Assembly: GCF_009789535.1 (NCBI RefSeq)
Contig: NZ_WSUT01000005.1
Span: 1,327,001 to 1,391,000, forward strand
DNA: 64,000 bases
Reading direction: 5' to 3'
DNA from: Sphingomonas carotinifaciens
GTDB lineage: Bacteria > Pseudomonadota > Alphaproteobacteria > Sphingomonadales > Sphingomonadaceae
A model generated the notes under the pieces. That model saw only the letters and a list, made by a program, of their open reading frames with translations. It was not told where the DNA came from and did no database searches. The position numbers and the translations under genes were made by a program. This document shows positions 32,776 through 41,253 of the stretch, in pieces; the stretch's first letter is position 1, and each line of letters opens with the position of its first letter.

Positions 32776-33636
32776 ATGACGGTGAAGATCGGTGCGATTT
32801 GGGACAGCACCACGCAGGTTCTGGGCGGTCGCACGGGCGTGTTGATGCCGATCGCGGTGCTGGGCTTCTTCCTGCCGTCCGTCGTCCAGACGCTGGTCGG
32901 GCTGGTGGTGGACCAGAACAATGTGCTGCACGGCGGGCTGACCGCGCTGATCGCACTGGCCGCGGCGGTGCTGATGATCTGGGGGCAGATGGCGGTGATG
33001 GCGGTCGCGACGCACCCTGCGACGACGCGGGCCGATGCCAGCCGGCAGGGCTGGGCACGCCTGTTGCCCGTGCTGGGCATCGCCCTGATGATCGCGGTGA
33101 TCGCCATGGTGCTGTTCGTTCCCATCTTCGCCGCGTTGATCGCGGGAGGCTTCGATTTCGCCGCGGCCGCCGCGACGCAGGGCAACACGATGGCGATCCC
33201 CCGGCTCTCCGGCGGTGCGGCGGCGTTCATCGCGCTCTATGGGCTGGCCCTGGGAATACTCGCGATCTGGGCCAGTGCGCGGCTGATGCTGGTCTATACC
33301 GTGGTCCTGAACGAGCGGCTGGGATTGGGCGCGATTCGCCGTTCGATTCAATTGACGCGGGGGCTGACGCTGAAGCTGGTTGGCGTCATGATATTGTTCG
33401 GCATCGTTTTTTTGGTGGTGCTACTTGCGGCGCAAGGCGTAGTGGGCGTCGTCGCCCGGTTGCTGCTGGGGTCCAGCGGCGTCGCGGTCGCACTGTCCGG
33501 GATCGCGGGTGCGGCGGTGAACGCCGTGTTGCTGACCATCGCCTATGTCTTCGTGGCGCGGCTCTATGTCGCCACCGCCGGCGTCGTGGCGCCCGCGACC
33601 GTTGATTTGCAGAAGGACGTGCCTCCGGCATTCTGA
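32776..33636 (+). CDS. Polytopic membrane protein of unknown function
   Basis: A 286-residue protein with about six hydrophobic segments, among them [39 protein letters not shown] and LVGVMILFGIVFLVVLLAAQ. The segments around RLMLVYTVVLNERLGLGAIRRSIQL resemble the glycerophosphoryl diester phosphodiesterase membrane domain/DUF7847-like family, six-helix proteins found near phosphodiesterases, but I am unsure. It ends with TGATG shared with the next gene, another six-helix protein of similar layout, so the two may form a paired complex. No catalytic motif is seen. Confidence 0.75.
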   Translation: MTVKIGAIWDSTTQVLGGRTGVLMPIAVLGFFLPSVVQTLVGLVVDQNNVLHGGLTALIALAAAVLMIWGQMAVMAVATHPATTRADASRQGWARLLPVLGIALMIAVIAMVLFVPIFAALIAGGFDFAAAAATQGNTMAIPRLSGGAAAFIALYGLALGILAIWASARLMLVYTVVLNERLGLGAIRRSIQLTRGLTLKLVGVMILFGIVFLVVLLAAQGVVGVVARLLLGSSGVAVALSGIAGAAVNAVLLTIAYVFVARLYVATAGVVAPATVDLQKDVPPAF

Positions 33637-34382
33637 TGACCATCGATCCCGTCGCCGTGTTGCGCGACGCGTGGGCCCTGTTCCGGCGTGACCGGGACCT
33701 GTTGCTGCGCATCGCGGGCGTGTTTCATTTCCTGCCGGCATTCGCGCTGGCGCTGCTGGTGCCCGAACCGCCGATGCCCGAGAGCGGCGCGGAAGCAGGC
33801 GCCGCGCGGACCGATGCGTGGATGCAGGCGCTGAGCGATTGGGGCGCAGCGCATGGCGGCTGGTATCTGCTCGCCTATGCGATCGGCTTTCTGGGCACGG
33901 CCGCGATCCTGCTGCTGTATCTGGCGCCGCAACAGACCGTAGGCCAGGCACTGGCCCGGGCGGCGCGGCTGTGGCCGCGCTTCCTGTTGGCGATGGTGCT
34001 GGTATCGCTGCCGACGGGGGCGGGCATGCTGCTGTGGATCGTGCCGGGCCTGTATGTCGCCGGGCGTCTGCTGGTCACCGGGCCGGCGCTGGTCGCGGAG
34101 GGGCGGATGTCGGCCGCGGGTGCGCTCCAACGCAGTTTCAGGATGAGCCGGGGGGCGGGACTGGGGCTGATGGGGTTGGCGTCGGTGACGTATCTTGGCG
34201 GGTTTCTGGCGGGGCAGCCGTTCCTGTGGCTGGGCGACTGGCTGAGCGGGCAGGGCGGCGGCAATCCGATCGGCGTGGCGGTGGTGGAGGCGTGTGCGGC
34301 GGCGGTCGTTGCGGCGACCGCCGTGGCACAGGCGCTGATCGCGGTGGTCGCCTATCGCCGGCTGGCGAGCAGGGGAATCTGA
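33636..34382 (+). CDS. Second polytopic membrane protein, partner of the previous gene
   Basis: A 248-residue protein with about six hydrophobic segments (YLLAYAIGFLGTAAILLLYL, RFLLAMVLVSLPTGAGMLLW, ...). The segment ALQRSFRMSRGAGLGLMGLAS matches the RRSIQLTRG-type motif of the preceding protein (basic residues just before a helix), indicating shared ancestry. Translation is coupled by TGATG. Its 3' end overlaps the convergent GNAT gene by 31 bases. Function unknown. Confidence 0.75.
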   Translation: MTIDPVAVLRDAWALFRRDRDLLLRIAGVFHFLPAFALALLVPEPPMPESGAEAGAARTDAWMQALSDWGAAHGGWYLLAYAIGFLGTAAILLLYLAPQQTVGQALARAARLWPRFLLAMVLVSLPTGAGMLLWIVPGLYVAGRLLVTGPALVAEGRMSAAGALQRSFRMSRGAGLGLMGLASVTYLGGFLAGQPFLWLGDWLSGQGGGNPIGVAVVEACAAAVVAATAVAQALIAVVAYRRLASRGI

Positions 34383-34945
34383 GGCGCGGCATCCAGGGGT
34401 AACAGGCCGAGCACGCGCGGATCGGGAAAGGTCTCGATCGTGCGGCCGGTCGCGGTGAAGCCCTGCGCACGGTAGAAGTTGAGCGCGCTCGGATGGTCGA
34501 GCGTGCAGGTATGGACCCATACCCGCGTGACGCCCGGCGTCCAGGCGCGCATCAGCGCGTGCGCCATCAGCCAGCGGCCATGGCCGGCCCCCGCCAGTTC
34601 GGGGATCAGGCCGAAATAGCCGATCTCGCACGTGCTCGCATGGCGGTGATCGAGTTCCAGAAAGCCGACCTCGATCCCGCGCGCGTCGGTGGCGGCGAAG
34701 ACGGCGATGCCGGGGTCATGGATGATCGCGGTCAGCGCCGCGTCGTCCATCGCAAGGCGGGAGAACCACAGCCACGGCGCGCCCACACGCGCGAACAGGG
34801 CGCGGTACTTGGCGGGATCGGGCCTGTTCCACGGCACCAGCCGCAGCGGCGAATCGGGCAGGGGGCGCGGGCGGGGCCGCTCGCGCATCTCCAGCGTGGT
34901 GACGATCGTGGCGAGTTGATCGTCGGCGATCCGCGTCAGTCCCAT
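34352..34945 (-). CDS. GNAT-family N-acetyltransferase
   Basis: A 197-residue GNAT. The acetyl-CoA site is IPELAGAGHGRWLMAHAL, and the closing strand is VWVHTCTLDHPSALNFYRAQ with the typical hxNxxAxxFYxxxGF ending. The start overlaps the hemF stop by about 10 bases (34936-34945), so it belongs to the trmL-hemF operon. The substrate is not evident; the N-terminal half has an unusual Pro/Arg-rich segment (EMRERPRPRPLPDSPLRLVP). Confidence 0.9.
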   Translation of the reverse strand: MGLTRIADDQLATIVTTLEMRERPRPRPLPDSPLRLVPWNRPDPAKYRALFARVGAPWLWFSRLAMDDAALTAIIHDPGIAVFAATDARGIEVGFLELDHRHASTCEIGYFGLIPELAGAGHGRWLMAHALMRAWTPGVTRVWVHTCTLDHPSALNFYRAQGFTATGRTIETFPDPRVLGLLPLDAAPQIPLLASRR

Positions 34946-35820
34946 TCGGCGACCGGCGGCAGGCTCATCAGGATCGCATCGATATTGCCGCCGGTCTTCA
35001 ACCCGAACAGCGTGCCGCGATCATAGACGAGGTTGAACTCGGCATAACGCCCGCGCCAGCGGCGCTGCTCGGCGAGATGTTCGGGCGTGAAGGCATCGTG
35101 CATGCGGCGGCGGACGATGCGGGGGTAGACGTCCAGAAACGCCTCGCCCACCGCGCGGGTGAAGGCGAAATTGGCGTCGAACGCGCCCTCCAGATGATCG
35201 TAGAAGATGCCGCCGACGCCGCGGTGGACCTGGCGGTGGGGGATATAGAAATACTCGTCCGCCCAAGCCTTGAAGCGCGGATAATGCGCCGGATCATGCG
35301 CGTCGCAGGCGGCCTGCAGCACGGCGTGGAAATCGGCGGTGTCCCCGGCCACCGGCAAGGGCGGATTGAGGTCGGCGCCGCCGCCGAACCAGCGCTTCGT
35401 GGTGGTCAGGAAGCGGGTGTTCATGTGCACCGCAGGCACATGCGGGTTGGCCATGTGCGCGACCAGGCTGATGCCGGTGGCGACGAAACGGGGATCGTCG
35501 CCTGCGCCGTGGATCGTCTTGCCGAACTCGCCCTCGAAGGTGCCACCGACGGTGGAGACGTTGACGCCGACCTTTTCAAAGACGCGGCCCTTCATCACGC
35601 CGCGCACGCCGCCGCCGCCGGGGGTGCCCGACGGGTCCTGCCGGTCCCATGCGACATAGTCGAAGGCGGCGTCGGAGCCGGCCTCGCGCTCGATCGCCTC
35701 GAACGCGGCGCAGATGCGATCACGCAGGGATTCGAACCAGATGCGGGCGGCGTCCTGTTCGGCATCGAGCGACAGGTCGAGCGGGCGGGTCTTCATCATA
35801 GCAGTCATCATGGGGGTCAT
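34936..35820 (-). CDS. hemF: Oxygen-dependent coproporphyrinogen III oxidase
   Basis: A 294-residue enzyme of heme biosynthesis, converting coproporphyrinogen III to protoporphyrinogen IX with O2. Conserved blocks: GTPGGGGVRGVMKGRVFEKV near residue 70, NPHVPAVHMNTRFL, WFGGGADLNP and HRQVHRGVGGIFYDHLEG, containing the catalytic histidines. The start could be at 35820, or at the Met codons at 35811/35808/35799; I used 35820, which is 20 bases after the trmL stop. It lies in a trmL-hemF-GNAT operon. Confidence 0.97.
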   Translation of the reverse strand: MTPMMTAMMKTRPLDLSLDAEQDAARIWFESLRDRICAAFEAIEREAGSDAAFDYVAWDRQDPSGTPGGGGVRGVMKGRVFEKVGVNVSTVGGTFEGEFGKTIHGAGDDPRFVATGISLVAHMANPHVPAVHMNTRFLTTTKRWFGGGADLNPPLPVAGDTADFHAVLQAACDAHDPAHYPRFKAWADEYFYIPHRQVHRGVGGIFYDHLEGAFDANFAFTRAVGEAFLDVYPRIVRRRMHDAFTPEHLAEQRRWRGRYAEFNLVYDRGTLFGLKTGGNIDAILMSLPPVAEWD

Positions 35821-35840
35821 CGGTGGCGGGGCGGCGGGGG

Positions 35841-36296
35841 TCAATCGGTCATCCTGTCCCACCCGCTCTGGCGCCGCGCCTCGGCCAGCAGGATCGCGGC
35901 GGAGGCGGCGACGTTGAGCGAGCGGAAGCCGGGGCGCATCGGAATGCGGACGCGCGCGTCCACGGCCGCATGGACATGCGGCGGCACCCCTGCGCTTTCC
36001 GAGCCGAGCAGGATGACGTCGTCGGCGGTGAAGCGCATGTCGGGCAGGGGTACGGCGCCGGCGGTGGTGGCCAGGACGATCCGTGCGGGGGTCGCCGCCC
36101 GAAAGGCATCCCAGTCGGCATGGCGTGCCACCTGCGCGGCGCGGGCATAGTCCATGCCGGCGCGGGCGAGGGCGCGGTCCGAATAGGCGAAGCCCATCGG
36201 CTCGATCAAGTCGACGCCGACGCCGAAACAGGCGGCGGTGCGCAGGATGGTGCCGACATTGCCGGCGATATCGGGTTCGAAAAGGGCGATCCGCAT
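35841..36296 (-). CDS. trmL: tRNA (cytidine(34)-2'-O)-methyltransferase TrmL
   Basis: A 151-residue SPOUT methyltransferase for the wobble nucleotide of tRNA-Leu. It starts [20 protein letters not shown], contains [20 protein letters not shown], and ends with the knot motifs [12 protein letters not shown] and [19 protein letters not shown]. The long frame upstream of the Met at 36296 is not protein-like. It is divergent from petA and followed by hemF. Confidence 0.96.
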   Translation of the reverse strand: MRIALFEPDIAGNVGTILRTAACFGVGVDLIEPMGFAYSDRALARAGMDYARAAQVARHADWDAFRAATPARIVLATTAGAVPLPDMRFTADDVILLGSESAGVPPHVHAAVDARVRIPMRPGFRSLNVAASAAILLAEARRQSGWDRMTD

Positions 36297-36468
36297 GGGC
36301 GCGTCCCTAGCGGAATTCACCGCGGAAAGCGCGCATGGGAAATTGGCAGTTGGCAAAACGGGGCGGGCGCGGCTAACACTCCTTGTGCCTCCCGCGGGGA
36401 CGGAGGGGCGTCGACGGTGGCGACAGGCCGCCGGACGGACGAGATGCAAACGGGTTGAGGGATCGGGA

Positions 36469-37053
36469 ATGGCGGTAGCGGACAACGTAATACCACCGGG
36501 CGAGGCGCCGGAGCCGTTCCACGAAGAGGTGCATGATCCCCGCCGCCGCGATTTCATCAATATCGCGGCCGTGTCCTTTGCGGGCGTCGGCGCGGTGGCG
36601 ATCGTGTTGCCGCTGATCAACCAGATGAACCCGTCCGCCGACGTGCTGGCCGCGTCGACGACCGAGATCGACCTGTCCAAGATCGCACCGGGCCAGGCGA
36701 TCAAGACCAGTTTCCGCAAGCAGCCGCTGTTCGTGCGCAACCTGACCCCGGCGGAGATCGCTGCGGCGGATGCGGTGCCGCTGGCCGAGCTGCGCGATCC
36801 GCAGACGCTGGCCGAGCGGACCAAAGAGGGCAAGAAGAACTGGCTGATCACGCTGGGCGTTTGCACCCATCTGGGCTGCGTGCCGCTGGGCGCCGGCGAG
36901 GGCGAGAACAAGGGGCCGTTCGGGGGCTATTTCTGCCCATGCCATGGATCGGCCTACGACACCGCGGCGCGAATCCGCAAAGGCCCGGCACCGACCAACC
37001 TGGTGGTGCCCGATTATGCATTCACGTCCGACACCGTCGTGACGGTCGGCTGA
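36469..37053 (+). CDS. petA: Ubiquinol-cytochrome c reductase Rieske iron-sulfur subunit
   Basis: A 194-residue Rieske protein of the bc1 complex. The twin-arginine motif is [21 protein letters not shown] at about 25-45, serving both export and membrane anchor. The 2Fe-2S ligands are in CTHLGCVP and [22 protein letters not shown] is a usual insertion in alphaproteobacterial Rieske proteins. The start at 36469 has GGGA upstream. The petA-petB-petC order is standard; a 172-base divergent promoter region is shared with trmL. Confidence 0.97.
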   Translation: MAVADNVIPPGEAPEPFHEEVHDPRRRDFINIAAVSFAGVGAVAIVLPLINQMNPSADVLAASTTEIDLSKIAPGQAIKTSFRKQPLFVRNLTPAEIAAADAVPLAELRDPQTLAERTKEGKKNWLITLGVCTHLGCVPLGAGEGENKGPFGGYFCPCHGSAYDTAARIRKGPAPTNLVVPDYAFTSDTVVTVG

Positions 37054-37063
37054 GGAGCGGCAG

Positions 37064-38347
37064 ATGAGCTTTCCCTGGGCGAAGCATTACGAGCCGAAGC
37101 AGCCGCTGATGCGCTGGCTGGACGAGAAGCTGCCGGTGCCGCGGCTCGTCTACAACGCGGTGGGTGCCGGCTATCCGGTGCCACGCAACCTGAACTATTT
37201 CTGGAATTTCGGCGTCCTTGCCGGCGCCGCGCTCGCGATCCAGATCGTGACGGGCGTCGTGCTGGCGATGCATTATGCCGCCAACGGCGCGGTGGCGTTC
37301 GATTCGGTCGAAAGCATCATGCGCGACGTGAATGCCGGCTGGTTCCTGCGCTATGCGCACGCCAACGGCGCGTCGATGTTCTTCATCGTCGTCTACATCC
37401 ACATCTTCCGCGGGTTGTATTACGGATCATACAAGGCGCCGCGCGAGATGGTGTGGCTGCTCGGCGTGACCATCTTCCTGCTGATGATGGCGACCGCCTT
37501 CATGGGCTACGTCCTTCCCTGGGGGCAGATGAGCTTCTGGGGCGCGCAGGTGATCACCGGCTTCTTCTCGGCGATCCCGGTGGTCGGCGATACCATCCGC
37601 ATCTGGCTGCTCGGCGGCTACGCGCCGGACAATGCCGCGCTGAACCGCTTCTTCTCGCTCCACTATCTGCTGCCCTTCGTGATCGCGGGCGTCATCATCC
37701 TGCACATCTGGGCGCTGCACATCCCGGGTTCGGGCAACCCCACCGGCGTGGACGTGAAGGGCGAGCAGGACACGGTGCCGTTTCACCCCTATTACACCGC
37801 CAAGGACGGGTTCGGACTGGGCATCTTCCTGGCGCTGTTCGCCTTCCTGCTGTTCTTCTTCCCCAACTATCTGGGCCATCCGGACAATTACATCCCGGCC
37901 AACCCGCTTTCCACGCCCGCGCATATCGTGCCCGAATGGTATTTCTGGCCATTCTACGCGATCCTGCGCGCCTTCACCGCCGACTTCATCCTGCCGGCCA
38001 AGCTGTGGGGCGTGCTGGCGATGTTCGGGTCGATCCTGTTGCTGTTCTTCCTGCCCTGGCTCGACTCGTCGCCGGTGCGGTCGAACAACTTCCGGCCCAA
38101 GGCGCGGATCGCGTTCTGGATCCTGGTGGTGGACGTGCTGCTGCTCGGCTGGTGCGGGGGATCTCCGGCGACGCCGTTCTTCATCATCCTCAGCCAGATC
38201 ACCGCAGGCTATTATTTCCTGCACTTCCTGGTGATCCTGCCGCTGATCGCACGGTCGGAGCGTCCGCGCCCGCTGCCCAACTCGATCACCGAGGCGGTGC
38301 TGGCCAAGCATGGCGGCACGAGCCCGGCCAAGACCGCGCTCGCGTAA
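37064..38347 (+). CDS. petB: Cytochrome b of the bc1 complex
   Basis: A 427-residue cytochrome b with eight membrane helices. The heme histidines fall in the second and fourth helices ([21 protein letters not shown] and [24 protein letters not shown]). The Qo site has [15 protein letters not shown] (PEWY motif). [21 protein letters not shown] at the C-terminus is typical of alphaproteobacteria. Starts 10 bases after petA with GAGGAG upstream, and is followed by petC after 31 bases. Confidence 0.98.
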   Translation: MSFPWAKHYEPKQPLMRWLDEKLPVPRLVYNAVGAGYPVPRNLNYFWNFGVLAGAALAIQIVTGVVLAMHYAANGAVAFDSVESIMRDVNAGWFLRYAHANGASMFFIVVYIHIFRGLYYGSYKAPREMVWLLGVTIFLLMMATAFMGYVLPWGQMSFWGAQVITGFFSAIPVVGDTIRIWLLGGYAPDNAALNRFFSLHYLLPFVIAGVIILHIWALHIPGSGNPTGVDVKGEQDTVPFHPYYTAKDGFGLGIFLALFAFLLFFFPNYLGHPDNYIPANPLSTPAHIVPEWYFWPFYAILRAFTADFILPAKLWGVLAMFGSILLLFFLPWLDSSPVRSNNFRPKARIAFWILVVDVLLLGWCGGSPATPFFIILSQITAGYYFLHFLVILPLIARSERPRPLPNSITEAVLAKHGGTSPAKTALA

Positions 38348-38378
38348 GACACGAACCGGAGAGGGGACCGACAACATC

Positions 38379-39227
38379 ATGGTTCGTACGATCGCATTCC
38401 TGGTCGGCGCCGCATTCACGCTGGTGCTCGCCATCGCGCTGTGGGGCAGCGTCTCCGGCCTGATCTCGGAGCCGCCCGCCCCGACCGCGGAGGAGGAGTT
38501 CCACCTGCATCCGCGCGAGGCGCATCTGGCATCCGACGGCATTTTCGGCAGGTTCGACCGGCGCCAGTTGCAGCGCGGTTTCCAGGTCTACAAGGAAGTG
38601 TGCGCCGCCTGCCACTCGCTGCGCCTCGTCGCGTTCCGCGACCTGGCGGCCCTGGGCTATAACGAGCCCGAGGTGAAGGCGATCGCCAACCAGTGGGTGA
38701 TCGAGCAGCCGACGATCAATCCGGAGACGGGCGAGGCGACGACGCGCAAGAACATCCCGTCCGATCGCTTCCCCTCGCCCTTTGCCAACGAGGTCGCCGC
38801 GCGCGCCGCGAACAACAATGCGCTGCCGCCCGACCTGTCGCTGATGGCCAAGGCGCGGCATGACGGCGGCAACTATATCTACTCGCTGGTCGGGCCCGAT
38901 GCCTATCGGCCGCAGCCGGCCGCGCTACTGCGTGAATTCCCGGACGTGAAGACGCCGGAAGGGCTGCACTACAACCCGTACTTCGCGAACCTGAACATCG
39001 CGATGCCGCCGCCGATCACCAGCGACGGACAGGTCCAGTATAGCGACGGCACCGCCGCGACCCGCGACCAGATGGCCAAGGACGTCGCCGCCTTCCTGAC
39101 CTGGACGGCCGAGCCGAATCTGGAAAAGCGCCATGCGGCGGGTTTCGCGGCGATGATCTTTATCGCGATCTTCTGCGTCCTCGCCTGGGGCGCGTATCAG
39201 AATGTCTGGCGCGACGTGAAGCATTGA
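38379..39227 (+). CDS. petC: Cytochrome c1 of the bc1 complex
   Basis: A 282-residue cytochrome c1. The N-terminal signal (1-24) is MVRTIAFLVGAAFTLVLAI. The heme c site is EVCAACHSLR, and the Met ligand is in NIAMPPPITSDGQ. The C-terminal membrane anchor is AGFAAMIFIAIFCVLAWGAY. LPPDLSLMAKARHDGGNYIYSL is the conserved core. It is the last gene of the bc1 operon, before a GC hairpin at 39230-39253. Confidence 0.97.
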   Translation: MVRTIAFLVGAAFTLVLAIALWGSVSGLISEPPAPTAEEEFHLHPREAHLASDGIFGRFDRRQLQRGFQVYKEVCAACHSLRLVAFRDLAALGYNEPEVKAIANQWVIEQPTINPETGEATTRKNIPSDRFPSPFANEVAARAANNNALPPDLSLMAKARHDGGNYIYSLVGPDAYRPQPAALLREFPDVKTPEGLHYNPYFANLNIAMPPPITSDGQVQYSDGTAATRDQMAKDVAAFLTWTAEPNLEKRHAAGFAAMIFIAIFCVLAWGAYQNVWRDVKH

Positions 39228-39229
39228 GC

Positions 39230-39253
39230 GGGCGGGGCCGCTGTGCCCCGCCC
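39230..39253 (+). terminator. GC-rich hairpin after petC, possible terminator
   Basis: GGGCGGGGC (39230-39238) pairs with GCCCCGCCC (39245-39253). No T-run follows, so it may be a rho-independent terminator of weak efficiency or a 3'-end stabiliser. Confidence 0.45.
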
Positions 39254-39338
39254 CAAAGCCCGTGCGTGATGGCATAACGGGCCCGGTCTGGCATATTCGC
39301 GCTCGACAGACCCGGCCGGCTTTGCCACGGGCGCGGAC

Positions 39339-39875
39339 ATGGCCCAGAATGACGACCTGAAGGCGCTGATCCGCACGATCCCGGATTTTCCGAAGCCCGG
39401 CATCCAGTTTCGCGACATCACCACGCTGCTGCTCGATGCCGATGGCTTTGCCACCGCGATCGCCCGCATGGCCGCGGCGGTGCCGGGGCCGATCGACCTC
39501 GTCGCGGGGATCGAGGCGCGCGGCTTCCTGTTTGCCGCGGCGCTGGCGGCGCCTTTGCGCGCCGGCGTGCTGCTGATCCGCAAGGACGGCAAGCTGCCCG
39601 GGGCGACGATCGCCGAGGATTATGCACTGGAATATGGACAGGATCGGATCGCGATCCATGCCGATGCCTGTGCGCCGGGTGCACGGGTGCTGCTGGTCGA
39701 TGATCTGATCGCGACCGGGGGGACGGCGCGGGCGGCGGTGCGGTTGCTGGCCAAGGCAGGGGCCGAGTTGGTGCAGGCGCAGTTCCTGGTCGACCTGCCC
39801 GATCTGGGCGGGGCCGATGCGCTGCGGGCGGACGGCGTGGCGGTGGCGTCGCTGATCGCATTTCCCGGGCACTGA
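39339..39875 (+). CDS. apt: Adenine phosphoribosyltransferase
   Basis: A 178-residue purine salvage enzyme making AMP from adenine and PRPP. The fold starts DDLKALIRTIPDFPKPGIQF; the PRPP loop is VLLVDDLIATGGTARAAV and the conserved EARGFLFAAALA appears at about 65. Ends with SLIAFPGH. It stands alone after the bc1 operon, 111 bases from petC. The length matches the family. Confidence 0.97.
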   Translation: MAQNDDLKALIRTIPDFPKPGIQFRDITTLLLDADGFATAIARMAAAVPGPIDLVAGIEARGFLFAAALAAPLRAGVLLIRKDGKLPGATIAEDYALEYGQDRIAIHADACAPGARVLLVDDLIATGGTARAAVRLLAKAGAELVQAQFLVDLPDLGGADALRADGVAVASLIAFPGH

Positions 39876-39935
39876 CGCGCGCGACGATGCGTTGATCCCG
39901 CAGCGGGCAGAGGACTGGCCGCCGGGAGTTGCCCC

Positions 39936-40124
39936 ATGTTCGTCGATTTTCGCGATCAGCCGCCACCACCGCCCTGGCCCCCGGCGCCGCCGCCGCGCCG
40001 TATCAGCCGGCGCGAGGAGAAGGTGTTGACCTGGGTCATCGGCTTCAACCTGTTGATGCTGTTGTTCGGACCACTGGCCGGGAGCAGCGTGATCGACGCG
40101 CTGGTCGCGATCGCGCGAGGGTAG
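39936..40124 (+). CDS. Small single-helix membrane protein
   Basis: A 62-residue protein. The N-terminus has a Pro-rich stretch ([20 protein letters not shown]), then one membrane helix VLTWVIGFNLLMLLFGPLAG at about 30-50 and a short tail. Probably a small membrane anchor or adaptor. Codon use and the ATG with GGAG-like upstream sequence support it, but no family is recognised. It starts 60 bases after apt. Confidence 0.55.
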   Translation: MFVDFRDQPPPPPWPPAPPPRRISRREEKVLTWVIGFNLLMLLFGPLAGSSVIDALVAIARG

Positions 40125-40219
40125 ACGCGGGCTTTCCGGAACAACATCGAAGTGCGCCGAGTTGCATCGCCATAGGCGGCGCGTATCCTGGCCGCATCCT
40201 CGTGTTCGGGAGAGGTTCG

Positions 40220-40786
40220 ATGGTGTTGAAGCGTCTGGGCTTGGCCGGTCTGGCCATGGGGTTCGTGGCGGCATTGTCGGGCTGTGCCGACGGCTATGGC
40301 TATGGCGGCACGTCGCTGGGGTATGGCCGGGGCTATTACGACGCCTATCCCTATGGCGGCGGCTTCGGCGGCGGTTACGTGCCGTCCTATTATGGCTGGT
40401 ACAACGACTTCTATTATCCGGGCACCGGCATCTACGTCTATGATCGCGACCGCCGGCCGTTCCGCTGGAACGATCGTCAGCGCAATTACTGGCAGGGCCA
40501 GCGCCGCGGGTTCCGCAACGATGCCATTCGCGACAACTGGGCCGATTTCGGCCGCGACGTCCGCCGCGAACGCCGCGACTATCGCGGCGACCTGCGGCAG
40601 AATCGTCAGGCCTATCGTAACGGGCTGATCACGCGCGATCAGTTCCAGCAGGGACGCCGCGATGCCCGGCGCGAATATCGCAGCGACGTGCGGCAGGATC
40701 GCCGCGAATTGCGCCGCGAGAACCGTGCGGTGAATCGCGGCGGCTATCGCGGGGATCGTGGCCGTAACTGGCGGGGCCGCCGCTGA
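40220..40786 (+). CDS. Arg/Tyr/Gly-rich lipoprotein, RcnB-like composition
   Basis: A 188-residue protein. Residues 1-21 are a lipoprotein signal (MVLKRLGLAGLAMGFVAALS) with lipobox LSGC. Then a Gly/Tyr-rich segment (GYGYGGTSLGYGRGYYDAY, YGGGFGGGYVPSYYGWYND), an Asp-Arg motif (YDRDRRPFRWNDRQRNYW), and a very basic tail with many DRRE and RRE repeats. I do not recognise a named family. Sphingomonads encode many such envelope proteins, some related to RcnB-type stress proteins. The basic tail is unusual for a lipoprotein and might bind LPS or nucleic acid (inference). Confidence 0.72.
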   Translation: MVLKRLGLAGLAMGFVAALSGCADGYGYGGTSLGYGRGYYDAYPYGGGFGGGYVPSYYGWYNDFYYPGTGIYVYDRDRRPFRWNDRQRNYWQGQRRGFRNDAIRDNWADFGRDVRRERRDYRGDLRQNRQAYRNGLITRDQFQQGRRDARREYRSDVRQDRRELRRENRAVNRGGYRGDRGRNWRGRR

Positions 40787-40791
40787 GCCGA

Positions 40792-41238
40792 TTAGTCCGG
40801 GCGGCGGGCGATCATGATGTTGGACATGCAGGACAGCACAGCAATATCGTCCTGATTGAACACCGTCACCCGCGTCTTGAGCAGCCCGATGGCAGGGCGG
40901 CTCTCGGAGGCGCGGGCCGCCAGCACCTCGCTTTCGCAGCGTAGCGTGTCGCCGGGATAAACGGGCTTCAGCCAGCGAAGCTCGTCAAGGCCGGGGGAGC
41001 CGAGCCCGGCCTGGCGATGGTCCCTGCCATGTTCGACGATCATCGCCATCATCATCGCGCAGCTGTGCCAGCCGCTGGCGGCCAGCCGCCCGAAATGGGT
41101 TTTGGCGGCGGCCTCGTCCGACAGGTGGAAGGGTTGCGGATCATATTTTTCGGCAAAGGCGATCACCTCGTCGCGCTGGACGGGGTAACGACCGAAGCTG
41201 GCGCGGTCGCCGACCGCGATGTCCTCGAAATACTGCAT
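40792..41238 (-). CDS. MaoC-family dehydratase
   Basis: A 148-residue hot-dog fold protein. YFEDIAVGDRASFGRYPV begins the domain; the active-site region is KYDPQPFHLSDEAAAKTHF, with Asp and His, and HFGRLAASGWHSCAM follows. PVYPGDTLRCESEVLAARAS is the second conserved segment. Such proteins hydrate enoyl-CoA or mesaconyl-CoA-type substrates; the substrate is not clear here. Start ATG at 41238 chosen because GGGAGG lies 5 bases upstream; a GTG 6 bases earlier is crowded by it. It is 9 bases after the NPP-type gene and probably in the same operon. Confidence 0.9.
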   Translation of the reverse strand: MQYFEDIAVGDRASFGRYPVQRDEVIAFAEKYDPQPFHLSDEAAAKTHFGRLAASGWHSCAMMMAMIVEHGRDHRQAGLGSPGLDELRWLKPVYPGDTLRCESEVLAARASESRPAIGLLKTRVTVFNQDDIAVLSCMSNIMIARRPD

Positions 41239-41253
41239 CCACACCTCCCTCGC

